Source: Mycolicibacterium vulneris (lineage in GTDB: Bacteria; Actinomycetota; Actinomycetes; Mycobacteriales; Mycobacteriaceae). Taken from it: a stretch of DNA of 64,000 nucleotides. The DNA lies in assembly GCF_002104765.1 (NCBI RefSeq), contig NZ_NCXM01000001.1:62001-126000 (forward strand), given 5' to 3'. The first letter of the stretch is position 1; the number at the start of each line of letters is the position of its first letter. Shown here piece by piece: positions 41,037 to 48,975 of the stretch. A model generated the notes under the pieces. It made no database searches, was not told the origin of the DNA, and saw nothing but the letters and a program-made list of their open reading frames with translations. Made by a program: the position numbers and the translations under genes.

Positions 41037-42878
41037 ATGAACCTGACAGACGACGAGCAGAAGCTGCTGAGGTGCGTGGAGGTCGGGTCTCCATACTTCG
41101 GCTCCAACGCGACGATCCGTGGAAGTGTCATCCGGGCTATCGCAATCGGGGAGCTCGTAGCGAAACCCAACCCAAACGGCATCAACATCGCGTGCGCCAA
41201 GATCAAAGACGCTCTAATTCTGCTGAACGTCAGTACAGATCTTCAGCTGCACTTCAAGGCGTGTTCGTTCGAGAAGACAATCCTTGCGACCGGCGCCAGG
41301 ATTCCGATTCTTCGCTTCGAGAACTGCCAGCTTCACGCTTCGATGGGACCAGCCATCGGGGCGGAGGGGCTCAAGGTATCCGGCGGTTTCACCATGCACG
41401 ACTGCACCGTTGAAGTCCGAGAGGCCAACGCGGCGATCGAACTCGACAATTGTGAGGTTGGTGGACACCTCAGTTTCCAGCGGACCGTGGTCATCAACCC
41501 TGCAGGACAGTGCATATCCGGCGATCGCGCCAAAATAGGGTCAAACTTGACCCTGGCAGGTGTACGCGCCAAATCCGGCGGGGGAAATCTGGGCGCAATT
41601 CGCTTCAGCATCGCTGAGATCGGGGGCAAAATAAACTTCACTGAAGACAGCTCGATTGAGTCCCATGGCGGTCCCGCCGCTGTATTCGATGGGACGAAGA
41701 CCGGCGACAATTTCCACGCCATCGGCCTTACAGCACACGCCTCCGCCGCGAAGCAGGGCACTCTGCGGCTCGACGCCATGGACATCGGTGGGCAACTAGT
41801 TTTGCACCGGTGCGGGGTCGCGAACCAGTCCAGTGTCGCGGTATCAGCGGACCGACTGAGGGTACACGGATCGGTGATGATCGGCCCCGAAACGTGGATC
41901 TACGGCTCCGGTCCGTCTGCGGCGCTGCGGTTGATGGGCGCAAAGGTGGATGGCAATCTCTCGTTCGAGAACACCGCAATCTTCAATGGCACCGGGCCAG
42001 CGATTGCTGCAGAGACGGCGGTCGTGGATGGCCACCTACATCTCAACGGCGGACTACGGGTAGAGGGGGCAGGGAGCGAAGGTGTCATCAGGCTTGGGGG
42101 CGCGTACGTAGGTCGTCGGCTCCAGGCCGACGCAGCTGGAACCGCTATTCCATGCGGCGGCTTAGTGCTTGACCTCGGAGATACGACGGTCGGCAGATTG
42201 GAATTAAACCCCCGGTTCGTCGACGACAATTCTCGCTGGCTGAACATCGACCGACTGTCCTATACCGGCTTACCCATGGGAGCGACGCGCAGTCAGTGGA
42301 TATCTCTCGTTCGCGACAACACCACCGATTACAGCCCACAGGCCTGGCGACAGTTGTCCGACGCCTACCGAAATGCTGGTCACGACAACGATGCTCGTCG
42401 AGTTCTGTTCGCCCAACAGCGAGATCGCGCTGATCGCACCCTGCGTCCAGCTGGTCGCGAAAGCGAAGGCAGGTTTCGGTTGTGGATGCAGCGCCGATGG
42501 CTGGCCATTCTGCGAGTGACGATTGGGTACGGTTACCAAGTAGGTAGAGCGCTCGTGTGGCTGGCGGTAATTGCGATTTTATCGGTTGCTTTGGGCCTCG
42601 TGGCCGGAAACGTCGCCTATCGCGGGGAACTCACCGCAACTAGGCAGAGCGCTCCCGGAACTGCCCCATCTGCCTGCTCGTCAGTCGAGCAAGTGGGATT
42701 AGGCCTTGGTATTGGACTTCCGCTGATCAAGCAAGCCACACCAGATAATTGTCATGTCAACACCGTTAATCCGCTTGGGCAGTTGGTGACAGTGGCCGGG
42801 TGGGTTCTTCAACTCGTCGCCTGGGTGTTTGCCACACTCTTCATCGCAGGATTCACCAAGGTCATCCGGGTCAACTGA
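41037..42878 (+). CDS. membrane protein with repetitive beta-helix-like ectodomain
   Basis: 613 aa. Residues about 30-400 are built of short beta repeats (ALILLNVSTDLQLHFKACSF; GLKVSGGFTMHDCTVEV; EVGGHLSFQRTVVI; AKIGSNLTLAGVRA; KVDGNLSFENTAIF; VVDGHLHLNGGLRV), a right-handed beta-helix pattern. Then a helical segment (QAWRQLSDAYRNAGHDNDARRVLFAQQRDR, about 440-470) and two membrane helices near 505-530 and 583-607. This matches actinobacterial proteins often mis-named 'membrane-associated oxidoreductase'; no oxidoreductase motif is present. Probably membrane-bound with a cytosolic beta-helix. Function unknown; a defence or surface role is conceivable. Confidence 0.65.
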   Translation: MNLTDDEQKLLRCVEVGSPYFGSNATIRGSVIRAIAIGELVAKPNPNGINIACAKIKDALILLNVSTDLQLHFKACSFEKTILATGARIPILRFENCQLHASMGPAIGAEGLKVSGGFTMHDCTVEVREANAAIELDNCEVGGHLSFQRTVVINPAGQCISGDRAKIGSNLTLAGVRAKSGGGNLGAIRFSIAEIGGKINFTEDSSIESHGGPAAVFDGTKTGDNFHAIGLTAHASAAKQGTLRLDAMDIGGQLVLHRCGVANQSSVAVSADRLRVHGSVMIGPETWIYGSGPSAALRLMGAKVDGNLSFENTAIFNGTGPAIAAETAVVDGHLHLNGGLRVEGAGSEGVIRLGGAYVGRRLQADAAGTAIPCGGLVLDLGDTTVGRLELNPRFVDDNSRWLNIDRLSYTGLPMGATRSQWISLVRDNTTDYSPQAWRQLSDAYRNAGHDNDARRVLFAQQRDRADRTLRPAGRESEGRFRLWMQRRWLAILRVTIGYGYQVGRALVWLAVIAILSVALGLVAGNVAYRGELTATRQSAPGTAPSACSSVEQVGLGLGIGLPLIKQATPDNCHVNTVNPLGQLVTVAGWVLQLVAWVFATLFIAGFTKVIRVN

Positions 42879-42964
42879 CATCACCGATGCGTGCCATCTC
42901 GCGCCGGTGCGGTCGGCGCCGCGCAAGTTTGATTGAGATGCGCTCCGTCTTTTTGTTCGTTCCC

Positions 42965-42982
42965 CTGCCCCTAAAGGGGCAG
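42965..42982. repeat. perfect 7-bp hairpin at the edge of the putative origin
   Basis: CTGCCCC-TAAA-GGGGCAG. It lies 87 bp after the beta-helix gene and 9 bp before the first iteron. It could terminate the upstream transcript or be part of the replication origin; no T-run follows. Confidence 0.5.
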
Positions 42983-42990
42983 TGGGAAAC

Positions 42991-43158
42991 GTGAACGGGT
43001 GTCGTGATTGTTTCTGTGAACGATGCGTGATCGTTCTAACTGCACCTGTGCCAAATCCGTGATGGTTCATGACCGGTTCGTGAACGCTTCCGTGATCGAA
43101 ATCCTGCATGAACGCTCTACCAGCGGTTTTGCAGAATTCGTGATCGCTGTGTGAACGG
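42991..43158. repeat. iteron array, putative replication origin of the island
   Basis: Short repeats GTGAACG and CGTGATCG recur as pairs: 42991-43010, 43016-43033, 43080-43098 and, in swapped order, 43139-43158; single copies at 43058-43065 and 43108-43114. The spacing between pair members is 3-4 nt. The array abuts the stop codon of the rep gene (43162) and lies in DNA of moderate GC. In staphylococcal pathogenicity islands the origin is likewise an iteron array directly 3' of the primase-helicase gene. Confidence 0.65.
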
Positions 43159-43161
43159 TGG

Positions 43162-45324
43162 TCATGTCGCAACCCAACTCGTTGCAGTGCCACCGGCCGA
43201 ACCTCCGGTGGTACCCGGATTACATCTGAGGCTGCCTTCGGCCGCGTGGGTGTTCAACTGGCGGCGGGCCTTCTCGATCTCGGCCCTGTTCGGATCGGTG
43301 GTATCGAACATGACTACAGCGAGATCCTTGGCGGTGATGCCCTTGTCGCCTGCTTCCTTAGCGAGCGCCACCGGGTCGGTGCTCGACCGGATCGAGATGA
43401 TCCCGCTGCCCTCGTCGTGCGAGAGCATCAGTGGGCCGACCTCCTGCGCGGGCTGCTTGAGGTGACGGAAACCCACGAGAGGGTCCCCCGGCTGACCATG
43501 GAGCAGAATTACAGAACCGGCTCCGGCGGTCAGCCACGCGGAACCGTAGACGTCGCTAAGGCCCGGCACGGCAGGCAGCCGCTTAACGAGGTGGTGCAGT
43601 TCAACCAGCTGGATATCGCGGTTGAGAAGGGTCTGGCGAGCCCGGTTGTATCGGGCGCCGCCGTCATCGTCGGCCAGATTCAGGGCAGCGTCTTTGAGTG
43701 AATCGAGGTACACCACCGAAGCACCAGCATGCTCGGCCAGTTCAGCCAAAAGCTTTGGGTTACTTGCGATATCGCCTGGCGGTGGCCCTTGCCAGATCAT
43801 CAGGCGATCCCGCAGCACGTCGCGATGGTAATCCTTGAACTGTCGGTGTAGTGATCGGGCGATCTGCGCGGGGCGGTCCATCGCCAAGTACAGGATCTTG
43901 CCGTCCACCGGCGCCACCAGCAGGTCTAGGACGTGCTCCGCAATTCTGCCCTTACCGCCGAAGATTCTGCCCATACCGCCGAGCTGGGCGCCGATGAGCA
44001 TTCCCGCCAGTGTGGTCTTCCCAAGGCCTGGTAACCCGCAGATCATCAGCGACTCGCCTTCAGGCCACAAGACTTGCTGGCCGCTACCCCACAACGCCGG
44101 GATCTCGTTGGGCACGTCCAGGATGAACGATGCACCGTCGGTGAAGGCCCAGGGATCACCAGATCCCTCGTCACCGTTGGCTTGCACGGTGATCTGTGAC
44201 GGCAAGGAGGCGGCCACCAGGGCAGCTGCGCCCTCGGTGAAGCGCAGGAACTCGGCCTTGGCCACCACCTCGGGCCGAGTGTCGGTGACCTCCAAAACGT
44301 ATGCGTCACAGAGCTGACGCAGGGCGCCAGGCACCCCGACGCGTCCCACAGCTGCAAGACGCATCAGAGCGCCAACGTGATCGCGAGCAGTGTCATAGCG
44401 GCTAGCGGTTCCCTCAGTCAGGTCGACCATTGCCCGATCCAGTTGTGCCGCCACTACGCGATCTGGCGGTGATCCGTTGTCGGGCAAGGCAATCAGCTGT
44501 TGGTACAGCTCCTCGTTGATGTTCTCGCGGTGTGCGGTGGTGCGGTTGGGTGCTGAGCCATCAAAGACCTCTTCACGCACCGCATCCCGGGTTAGCTCCT
44601 CAACCCATTTCGCTGGCAGCTCGGGCAGATCCCGCACTTGGGGCACGACACCCTCGGCTAGCAGCCCCCCGTCAGGCCCATACCACCGGTACTGCCCTCC
44701 GTTGGGATGAATCGACGGATAGGCGGTGATATGGCGGTGATGGGGCTGGACGATGTCGATGTGCCCAATCCCGAGATCATCGAATTTGATACCAGTCCGG
44801 AAGACCACACCCTCGGGCACTCGGTAGACGAGGATACCGCTTTTGTTATCCCCGCCACGAGAGCTACTGCGGTAGGTGGGCGGTAAGGGGCCCCAGAGCT
44901 TTTCGGCCTCTTCAAGGGTGCGACCGCCGGTCTTTTCAGCGTAGGCATCCACATCGATGCCGATCACGCCGTGGTTGACCCTCAGCATCAAGTTGGCGTC
45001 AGCGGGCTGATCCTTGATCCATGCGGCGATCTGCGGGTCAGTGGGCCAGGCGCCGTCATAGCCGGTGAAACCTGCGAGATGTGGAACCTTCTCTCGTGGC
45101 CGCAGCGGCAGCACACCCAACCAGCCAGCATCTCGATAGAGCTGAGCTGCATACCCGTAGCCGAGGACAACGGTGCCTTCCTGACCAGAACCCTGATCGG
45201 AAGCGTGTTTTTGGTCCTCGGATTCAGCTTTCGCGGCTTGGTCGTCGGCGCCATCGGCACCCGGACGGCTCGTATGCTCGGCTTCCGCAGGACCTCCCTC
45301 GGCGGTCGGAGCGATCGGGGTCAC
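43162..45324 (-). CDS. replication protein: bifunctional primase/polymerase plus AAA (RepA-like) ATPase
   Basis: 720 aa, GTG start overlapping the BRO stop (GTGA). The first 50 residues are a charged linker. Prim-Pol domain at about 52-210: GWLGVLPLRPREKVPHL, VIGIDVDAY with the metal-binding aspartates (about 124 and 126), SSSRGGDNKSGILVYRV, GIGHIDIVQPHHRHITAYPSIH. A middle helical part, then a RecA/RepA-type ATPase with Walker A GLPGLGKT (about 430-437), LYLAMDRPAQIARSL, VVYLDSLKD and LVELHHLVKR. It should prime and drive replication of the excised element. The last roughly 50 residues (NRAEIEKARRQLNTHAAEGSL) look like a small winged helix. Confidence 0.85.
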   Translation of the reverse strand: MTPIAPTAEGGPAEAEHTSRPGADGADDQAAKAESEDQKHASDQGSGQEGTVVLGYGYAAQLYRDAGWLGVLPLRPREKVPHLAGFTGYDGAWPTDPQIAAWIKDQPADANLMLRVNHGVIGIDVDAYAEKTGGRTLEEAEKLWGPLPPTYRSSSRGGDNKSGILVYRVPEGVVFRTGIKFDDLGIGHIDIVQPHHRHITAYPSIHPNGGQYRWYGPDGGLLAEGVVPQVRDLPELPAKWVEELTRDAVREEVFDGSAPNRTTAHRENINEELYQQLIALPDNGSPPDRVVAAQLDRAMVDLTEGTASRYDTARDHVGALMRLAAVGRVGVPGALRQLCDAYVLEVTDTRPEVVAKAEFLRFTEGAAALVAASLPSQITVQANGDEGSGDPWAFTDGASFILDVPNEIPALWGSGQQVLWPEGESLMICGLPGLGKTTLAGMLIGAQLGGMGRIFGGKGRIAEHVLDLLVAPVDGKILYLAMDRPAQIARSLHRQFKDYHRDVLRDRLMIWQGPPPGDIASNPKLLAELAEHAGASVVYLDSLKDAALNLADDDGGARYNRARQTLLNRDIQLVELHHLVKRLPAVPGLSDVYGSAWLTAGAGSVILLHGQPGDPLVGFRHLKQPAQEVGPLMLSHDEGSGIISIRSSTDPVALAKEAGDKGITAKDLAVVMFDTTDPNRAEIEKARRQLNTHAAEGSLRCNPGTTGGSAGGTATSWVAT

Positions 45325-46127
45325 GATGCCGCCGCCAAGTCCAGCTGGCCGGTACCACCGAGGCGCTTATGCAACTCCGCCAATCCCTTTGGCGTGATGC
45401 GAATTGTCGGTTCGGGCGCGACGTACTCGCCTCGACCCTCATGCCAGAACTGTCTTCCAACCTTCTCAACCAGACGTTCGTTGTCGACCTGGTTCTGGTA
45501 GGCACGCCAACGTCCGTTTCGACCGCGATAGATCCAGTTCTCCCCCGACATGAAGGAGAACAGGCGATCCCGGCCAATGCGGATGTTCGGGTCGCGTGAG
45601 AGCACCTTCGCGGCGTCGGCGACTTCGTAATCACCGGCAGCCTCCGCAAGCTCAGACCATGCGGCAGCCGGGCCCTCGAGCTCCCTTGCACGAGCCTCGG
45701 CTTCAGCGCGGGCCTTGGCCTCCACCACTGCCCGCTGCTCAGCTTCAACGAGACGAAGGGCGTACTCGAGCGGCGTCAGTCGCTCAACCTCAGGCTGGCC
45801 GTAGCTGCCGGTGCGCCGGAGCTCCGGCAGCACATCATTGGTAATCCAACGACGGAATGCCACAGCTTCTGGCTTATCCGAGCGAATAACCACCTCATAC
45901 ATGCCGGGCTCGGACACGATGATGGCGTTCTGCGGGCGGCCGAGACTGTCTGAGATGGGGTACGTCTGCCGTACCCCATCGTCAAGTCTCTCCGACACCT
46001 GCGCTGGGCTACGAGCGAGTCCGAGCACCCGACACAAGTCGGTGAGCACGAACCACGGCTCGCCGTTGATCACGACGACACGCACCGGTTGGCTTTCGAA
46101 CTCAAAAGGTTGGAGGTCGCCGCTCAT
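45321..46127 (-). CDS. phage antirepressor with BRO-N and KilA-C/ANT domains
   Basis: 268 aa. BRO-N domain at about 8-110: FEFESQPVRVVVINGEPWFVLTDLCRVLGLARSPAQVSERLDDG ... IIVSEPGMYEVVIRSDKPEAVAFRRWITNDVLPELRRTGSY. Then a coiled stretch of Glu/Ala/Arg and an ANT-type C-terminus (VADAAKVLSRDPNIRIGRDRLFSFMSGENWIYRGRNGRWRAYQ ... IRITPKGLAELHKRL). Such proteins relieve or alter repressor control in phages and satellites. It lies between the AlpA-like regulator and rep and overlaps rep by 4 bp, which suggests that early expression links antirepression to replication. Confidence 0.85.
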   Translation of the reverse strand: MSGDLQPFEFESQPVRVVVINGEPWFVLTDLCRVLGLARSPAQVSERLDDGVRQTYPISDSLGRPQNAIIVSEPGMYEVVIRSDKPEAVAFRRWITNDVLPELRRTGSYGQPEVERLTPLEYALRLVEAEQRAVVEAKARAEAEARARELEGPAAAWSELAEAAGDYEVADAAKVLSRDPNIRIGRDRLFSFMSGENWIYRGRNGRWRAYQNQVDNERLVEKVGRQFWHEGRGEYVAPEPTIRITPKGLAELHKRLGGTGQLDLAAAS

Positions 46128-46188
46128 GCTGCGCTACCTGCGAAGGTTTCGGCCACCGAGGTCTCGATGTTTCGATGGCTGACCGACA

Positions 46189-46386
46189 TCACGCCTTCGC
46201 CCCAGTGCTGCTAGCAGACTCCTGCTCGGCCAGCCACGCCAATACGCTCGACTTCTTCCAGACTCGACGGCGACCTAATTTGAATGAGGCCGGTCCCTGC
46301 CCAATACTCGCCCAGTAGCGCCAGGTGCTCGCCCGCGTACCGGTCCACTCCTCCAGGTCGAGCGCGTCCACAAATTCCTGACCCAT
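46189..46386 (-). CDS. AlpA/excisionase-like HTH protein next to the integrase module
   Basis: 65 aa from ATG 46386 with GAAGGAGGT upstream, an excellent site; the frame is open to 46467 but crosses the operator. Reads LDLEEWTGTRASTWRYWASIGQGPASFKLGRRRVWKKSSVLAWLAEQ, a winged-helix excisionase/AlpA fold. First gene of the leftward transcript (this gene, BRO, Rep), divergent from the repressor, so it is the best candidate for the directionality factor or the early activator. Confidence 0.78.
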   Translation of the reverse strand: MGQEFVDALDLEEWTGTRASTWRYWASIGQGPASFKLGRRRVWKKSSVLAWLAEQESASSTGAKA

Positions 46387-46400
46387 CGCACGACCTCCTT

Positions 46401-46496
46401 CCCAATTTCGCAAACCCCCACTTTCGGGGATATGATGAGTGTGCATCACGGTTGCCGTCACGGTCAAACCAGAAAAGAGGGTTTTGCGAAAATGGG
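46401..46496. promoter_or_regulatory. divergent control region with two inverted operator-like repeats
   Basis: CCCAATTTCGCAAACCC at 46401-46417 and GGGTTTTGCGAAAATGGG at 46479-46496 are inverted copies of one another with small differences. The right copy covers the start codon of the XRE repressor; the left copy sits just upstream of the AlpA-like gene's ribosome site. The arrangement fits a repressor that silences the early transcript and its own gene. Confidence 0.6.
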
Positions 46497-46977
46497 AAGA
46501 CAGAAGTGGACGGACGAGCGTTTCGGGAAGTGGGTGCGAACTCTGCGGGATAGCCGAGGCTGGTCACAAGCAGAGATGGCAAAGATGTTGTCCGACAAAG
46601 GAATACAACCGATGCATCCGACAACAGTGGCAAAGATCGAGACGGGCGATCGGTCGGTACGCATTAACGAAGCGGTGGGGATCGCCGACCTGTTCGAGGT
46701 CTCGCTCGACTCTCTGCTCGGGCGGGCAAGCGTGACCGAAGGCGGTGACCTGGCATATCGGTTGGGGGCATTGGTATCAAGCGCTCACGAGTCGTATCTG
46801 ATGGTCGGGCCGGTCATGCGAACGATTCAGGAACCGCTCGACGAACTTCCCGGTGAATTTGAAGGCACACGCCATCTTCGAGACCTCGGCGAAGACGCTT
46901 TGAGTCACCTGAAAGCGGCACGAAAGCTGTTAGCGGAGTTAGTATCTGCTTCGAGGGATTCCCTGAAGCGCGAGTAG
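46492..46977 (+). CDS. XRE-family repressor
   Basis: 161 aa from ATG 46492; the longer frame to 46432 crosses the operator. HTH_XRE domain at about 8-70: DERFGKWVRTLRDSRGWSQAEMAKMLSDKGIQPMHPTTVAKIETGDRSVRINEAVGIADLF. The C-terminal part is helical (SYLMVGPVMRTIQEPLDEL ... LKAARKLLAELV) without a LexA/CI-type autocleavage motif, so induction by RecA-driven cleavage is not indicated. An antirepressor (the BRO protein) is encoded nearby, as in satellites induced by a helper phage. It ends 7 bp before the integrase. Confidence 0.82.
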   Translation: MGRQKWTDERFGKWVRTLRDSRGWSQAEMAKMLSDKGIQPMHPTTVAKIETGDRSVRINEAVGIADLFEVSLDSLLGRASVTEGGDLAYRLGALVSSAHESYLMVGPVMRTIQEPLDELPGEFEGTRHLRDLGEDALSHLKAARKLLAELVSASRDSLKRE

Positions 46978-46984
46978 GTGACGT

Positions 46985-48217
46985 ATGGTGGCGCGCAGGC
47001 GCAGGGCCGGTGTCGAGGACCGCTGGACCAAGACGATCCGCGATGAGTACGGAAATACTTGTAGAGTCGCCAGCGCCAACTACGGCAAAGGAAGCCATTG
47101 GCGGGCAAGATATGTCGACGACCAAGGGCGAGAGCATGCTAAGGGGTTTGGCCGAAAGACCGATGCAACCAACTGGCTGAACAAACAAGTCAGCGACCTG
47201 GTAACGGACAACTGGACCGACCCCGCGCTTTCGGGCGTCACCTTCGGGGTAATGGCCGAGCGCTGGCTGTCCACCAAGGCCACCAGGGCAGCGAAGACTG
47301 TCGCCGGGTACCGCAGCCTCCTCGACACGATCGTGCTTCCCAAGTGGGAAGACGTACCGCTGCGCGATATTCAGTTTGATGACCTCCAAGTCTGGATCAC
47401 CAGCCTGTCGGTCGACGGGTCATCGCGGTTTGAGGGCAAGGGGCTTAGCGCATCTCGGGTACGCCAGGCCCACCAGCTCATCGGCGCCGTCCTTAAGTTC
47501 GCCGTCAAGGCCAAACACTTGCCCGCCAACCCGGCCGACGGCATCGAGCTGCCCCGCCTGCCCGAGATCGAGCAGCGGTACCTCACCCACGAGCAACTTC
47601 ACCGACTGGCGGTCGCCTGTGGGCGATACCGCACTCTTGTTTTGGTCCTCGGGTACTGCGGGCTACGCCTCGGTGAGGCTACGGCTTTGCGTGTGACCAA
47701 CCTGGATTTGAAGGCCCGGCGAATCCGTGTCAGACGCTCGGTGACCTACGTGCGCAAGGTCGGGCTCGTGGAGGGTGAGACGAAGAACCACACCAGCCGG
47801 ACGGTGCCAGTCCCCCTCTTCCTTGCGAGGCTTCTTGAAACCGAGATCGCCGACAAAGATGACGCAACACTGGTATTTCCCTCGGCGCGTGACGGTGGCT
47901 ATCTGACACCGGCCCAGGCGCGCTACGCCTTTCAGAAAGCCACCGCAGCTGTCGATAACTGCGGTGGGGCTCGGCTGCATGATCTGAGGCATACGTGCGC
48001 ATCCCTCGCGATCAGCGGAGGAGCCAACGTCAAGGTTGTTCAGAGGCTTCTGGGGCACAAGACGGCGGTACTCACGCTCGACCTCTATGGCCATCTTTTC
48101 CCCGATGACCTGGACGCCGTAGCCAGCGCTTTCGATGCCGCCGCTACAACTACTGCGGACGCTCTGCGGACGGTCAGGGCCTCTCAACCCCGTGGTGCGG
48201 CCAGAAACACCTTCTGA
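46985..48217 (+). CDS. int: tyrosine integrase
   Basis: 410 aa. N-terminal arm-binding part (about 15-75: SHWRARYVDDQGREHAKGF), core-binding SAM-like domain (about 83-190), catalytic domain with Arg228 (YCGLRLGEA), Lys267 (EGETKNHTSR), His332 and Arg335 (LHDLRHTCAS), His358 (LLGHKT) and the nucleophile Tyr368 (LDLYGH). All residues needed for activity are present. It points at the tRNA gene and ends 4 bp before the attR repeat, the usual place. Its last codons contain the candidate arm-type repeat. It probably shares a transcript with the repressor. Confidence 0.93.
   Translation: MVARRRRAGVEDRWTKTIRDEYGNTCRVASANYGKGSHWRARYVDDQGREHAKGFGRKTDATNWLNKQVSDLVTDNWTDPALSGVTFGVMAERWLSTKATRAAKTVAGYRSLLDTIVLPKWEDVPLRDIQFDDLQVWITSLSVDGSSRFEGKGLSASRVRQAHQLIGAVLKFAVKAKHLPANPADGIELPRLPEIEQRYLTHEQLHRLAVACGRYRTLVLVLGYCGLRLGEATALRVTNLDLKARRIRVRRSVTYVRKVGLVEGETKNHTSRTVPVPLFLARLLETEIADKDDATLVFPSARDGGYLTPAQARYAFQKATAAVDNCGGARLHDLRHTCASLAISGGANVKVVQRLLGHKTAVLTLDLYGHLFPDDLDAVASAFDAAATTTADALRTVRASQPRGAARNTF
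48150..48174 (+). promoter_or_regulatory. candidate integrase arm-type site, right arm
   Basis: Tandem repeat CTGCGGACG-CT-CTGCGGACG within the 3' end of int, 48 bp from attR. Matches the left-arm copy at 20365-20389 in 24 of 25 positions, although the flanking sequence differs. Confidence 0.4.
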
Positions 48218-48221
48218 CCTG

Positions 48222-48280
48222 TTGGTGGCAGGTACAGGATTCGAACCTGTGAAGCTTTCGCGACGGATTTACAGTCCGCT
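48222..48280 (+). repeat. attR: 59-bp repeat within tRNA-Tyr
   Basis: Perfect copy of 20210-20268. It starts one base beyond the CCA end and reaches through the anticodon arm; the 5' half of the tRNA (48281-48306) is unique to this side. The element therefore restores the tRNA 3' end on integration. Confidence 0.93.
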
Positions 48281-48306
48281 CCCATTGGCCGCTCGGGCAA
48301 CCTGCC
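48223..48306 (-). tRNA. tyrT: tRNA-Tyr (GTA)
   Basis: 84 nt including an encoded CCA. Acceptor GGCAGGT pairs with ACCTGCC; the anticodon stem-loop GGACTGTAAATCC places GTA at 48270-48272; there is a long variable arm as expected for tRNA-Tyr, and the T-loop reads GGTTCGAATCC. Intact despite the integration. It is the attachment site of the island. Confidence 0.95.
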
Positions 48307-48375
48307 GCCAGACAGGTTACAACGAGCGAGTAGACAAAGCACAAACGCCTATCACCGAGTGAAGGGACGGAATGC

Positions 48376-48867
48376 ATGGCGGACTCATCGTTCGACATCG
48401 TCAGCAAAGTGGATCGTCAGGAGGTCGACAACGCGCTCAACCAGGCCGCCAAGGAGTTGGCCACCCGATTCGACTTCCGCGGCACCGACACCACAATCGC
48501 CTGGAAGGGCGACGAGGCTATCGAGCTGACGTCGTCCACCGAGGAACGCGTCAAGGCGGCCGTCGACGTCTTCAAGGAGAAGCTGATCCGCCGCGACATC
48601 TCGATGAAGGCCTTCGACGCCGGCGAACCGCAGGCCTCCGGCAAGACCTACAAGATCAACGGCACCCTCAAGCAGGGCATCAGCAGTGAGAACGCCAAGA
48701 AGATCACCAAGCTGATCCGCGACGACGGCCCCAAGTCCGTCAAGACCCAGATCCAGGGCGAGGAAATCCGGGTCACCAGCAAAAAGCGTGACGATCTGCA
48801 GGCCGTCCAGGCGCTGCTCAAGCAGGCCGACCTGGACGTCGCGCTACAGTTCGTCAACTACCGCTGA
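48376..48867 (+). CDS. yajQ: YajQ-family nucleotide-binding protein
   Basis: 163 aa, the normal length. [41 protein letters not shown] at the start and [23 protein letters not shown] at the end are diagnostic (DUF520). The fold is two RRM-like halves. Homologues bind nucleic acid or cyclic-di-GMP, but the mycobacterial role is unsettled. Equivalent to Rv0566c of M. tuberculosis. It is the first chromosomal gene right of the island, with AAGGGACGG as ribosome site. Confidence 0.9.
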   Translation: MADSSFDIVSKVDRQEVDNALNQAAKELATRFDFRGTDTTIAWKGDEAIELTSSTEERVKAAVDVFKEKLIRRDISMKAFDAGEPQASGKTYKINGTLKQGISSENAKKITKLIRDDGPKSVKTQIQGEEIRVTSKKRDDLQAVQALLKQADLDVALQFVNYR

Positions 48868-48975
48868 CCGCCGCGGTTGGCGCACGCCCTAGCGCGGATT
48901 CGCGCGTTACTAGCCCAACCAACCGGTGGGTCTCTAGGCTGGTGACGAGTCCCACAACTTGAGCGAGGTTTCACG

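Larger units (their letters stand above)
20210..48280. mobile_element. 28-kb integrative element (phage-satellite-like island) in tRNA-Tyr
   Basis: Bounded by the 59-bp perfect repeats and carrying its tyrosine integrase at the tRNA end. Backbone from right to left: integrase, XRE repressor, AlpA-like HTH, BRO antirepressor, Prim-Pol/AAA Rep and an iteron array. The rest is cargo: membrane and secreted proteins, a ClpC-KAP fusion, nuclease-like and TIR proteins. No phage structural, packaging or lysis gene and no relaxase was recognised, so a phage satellite or other helper-dependent element fits best. The cargo contains stretches of visibly lower GC than the chromosome. Confidence 0.88.

Noticed and set aside
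42991..43158. CRISPR array
   Set aside because: Repeats are 7-8 bp with irregular short spacing and no spacers of uniform length; iterons fit better. No other CRISPR-like array was seen in the window.
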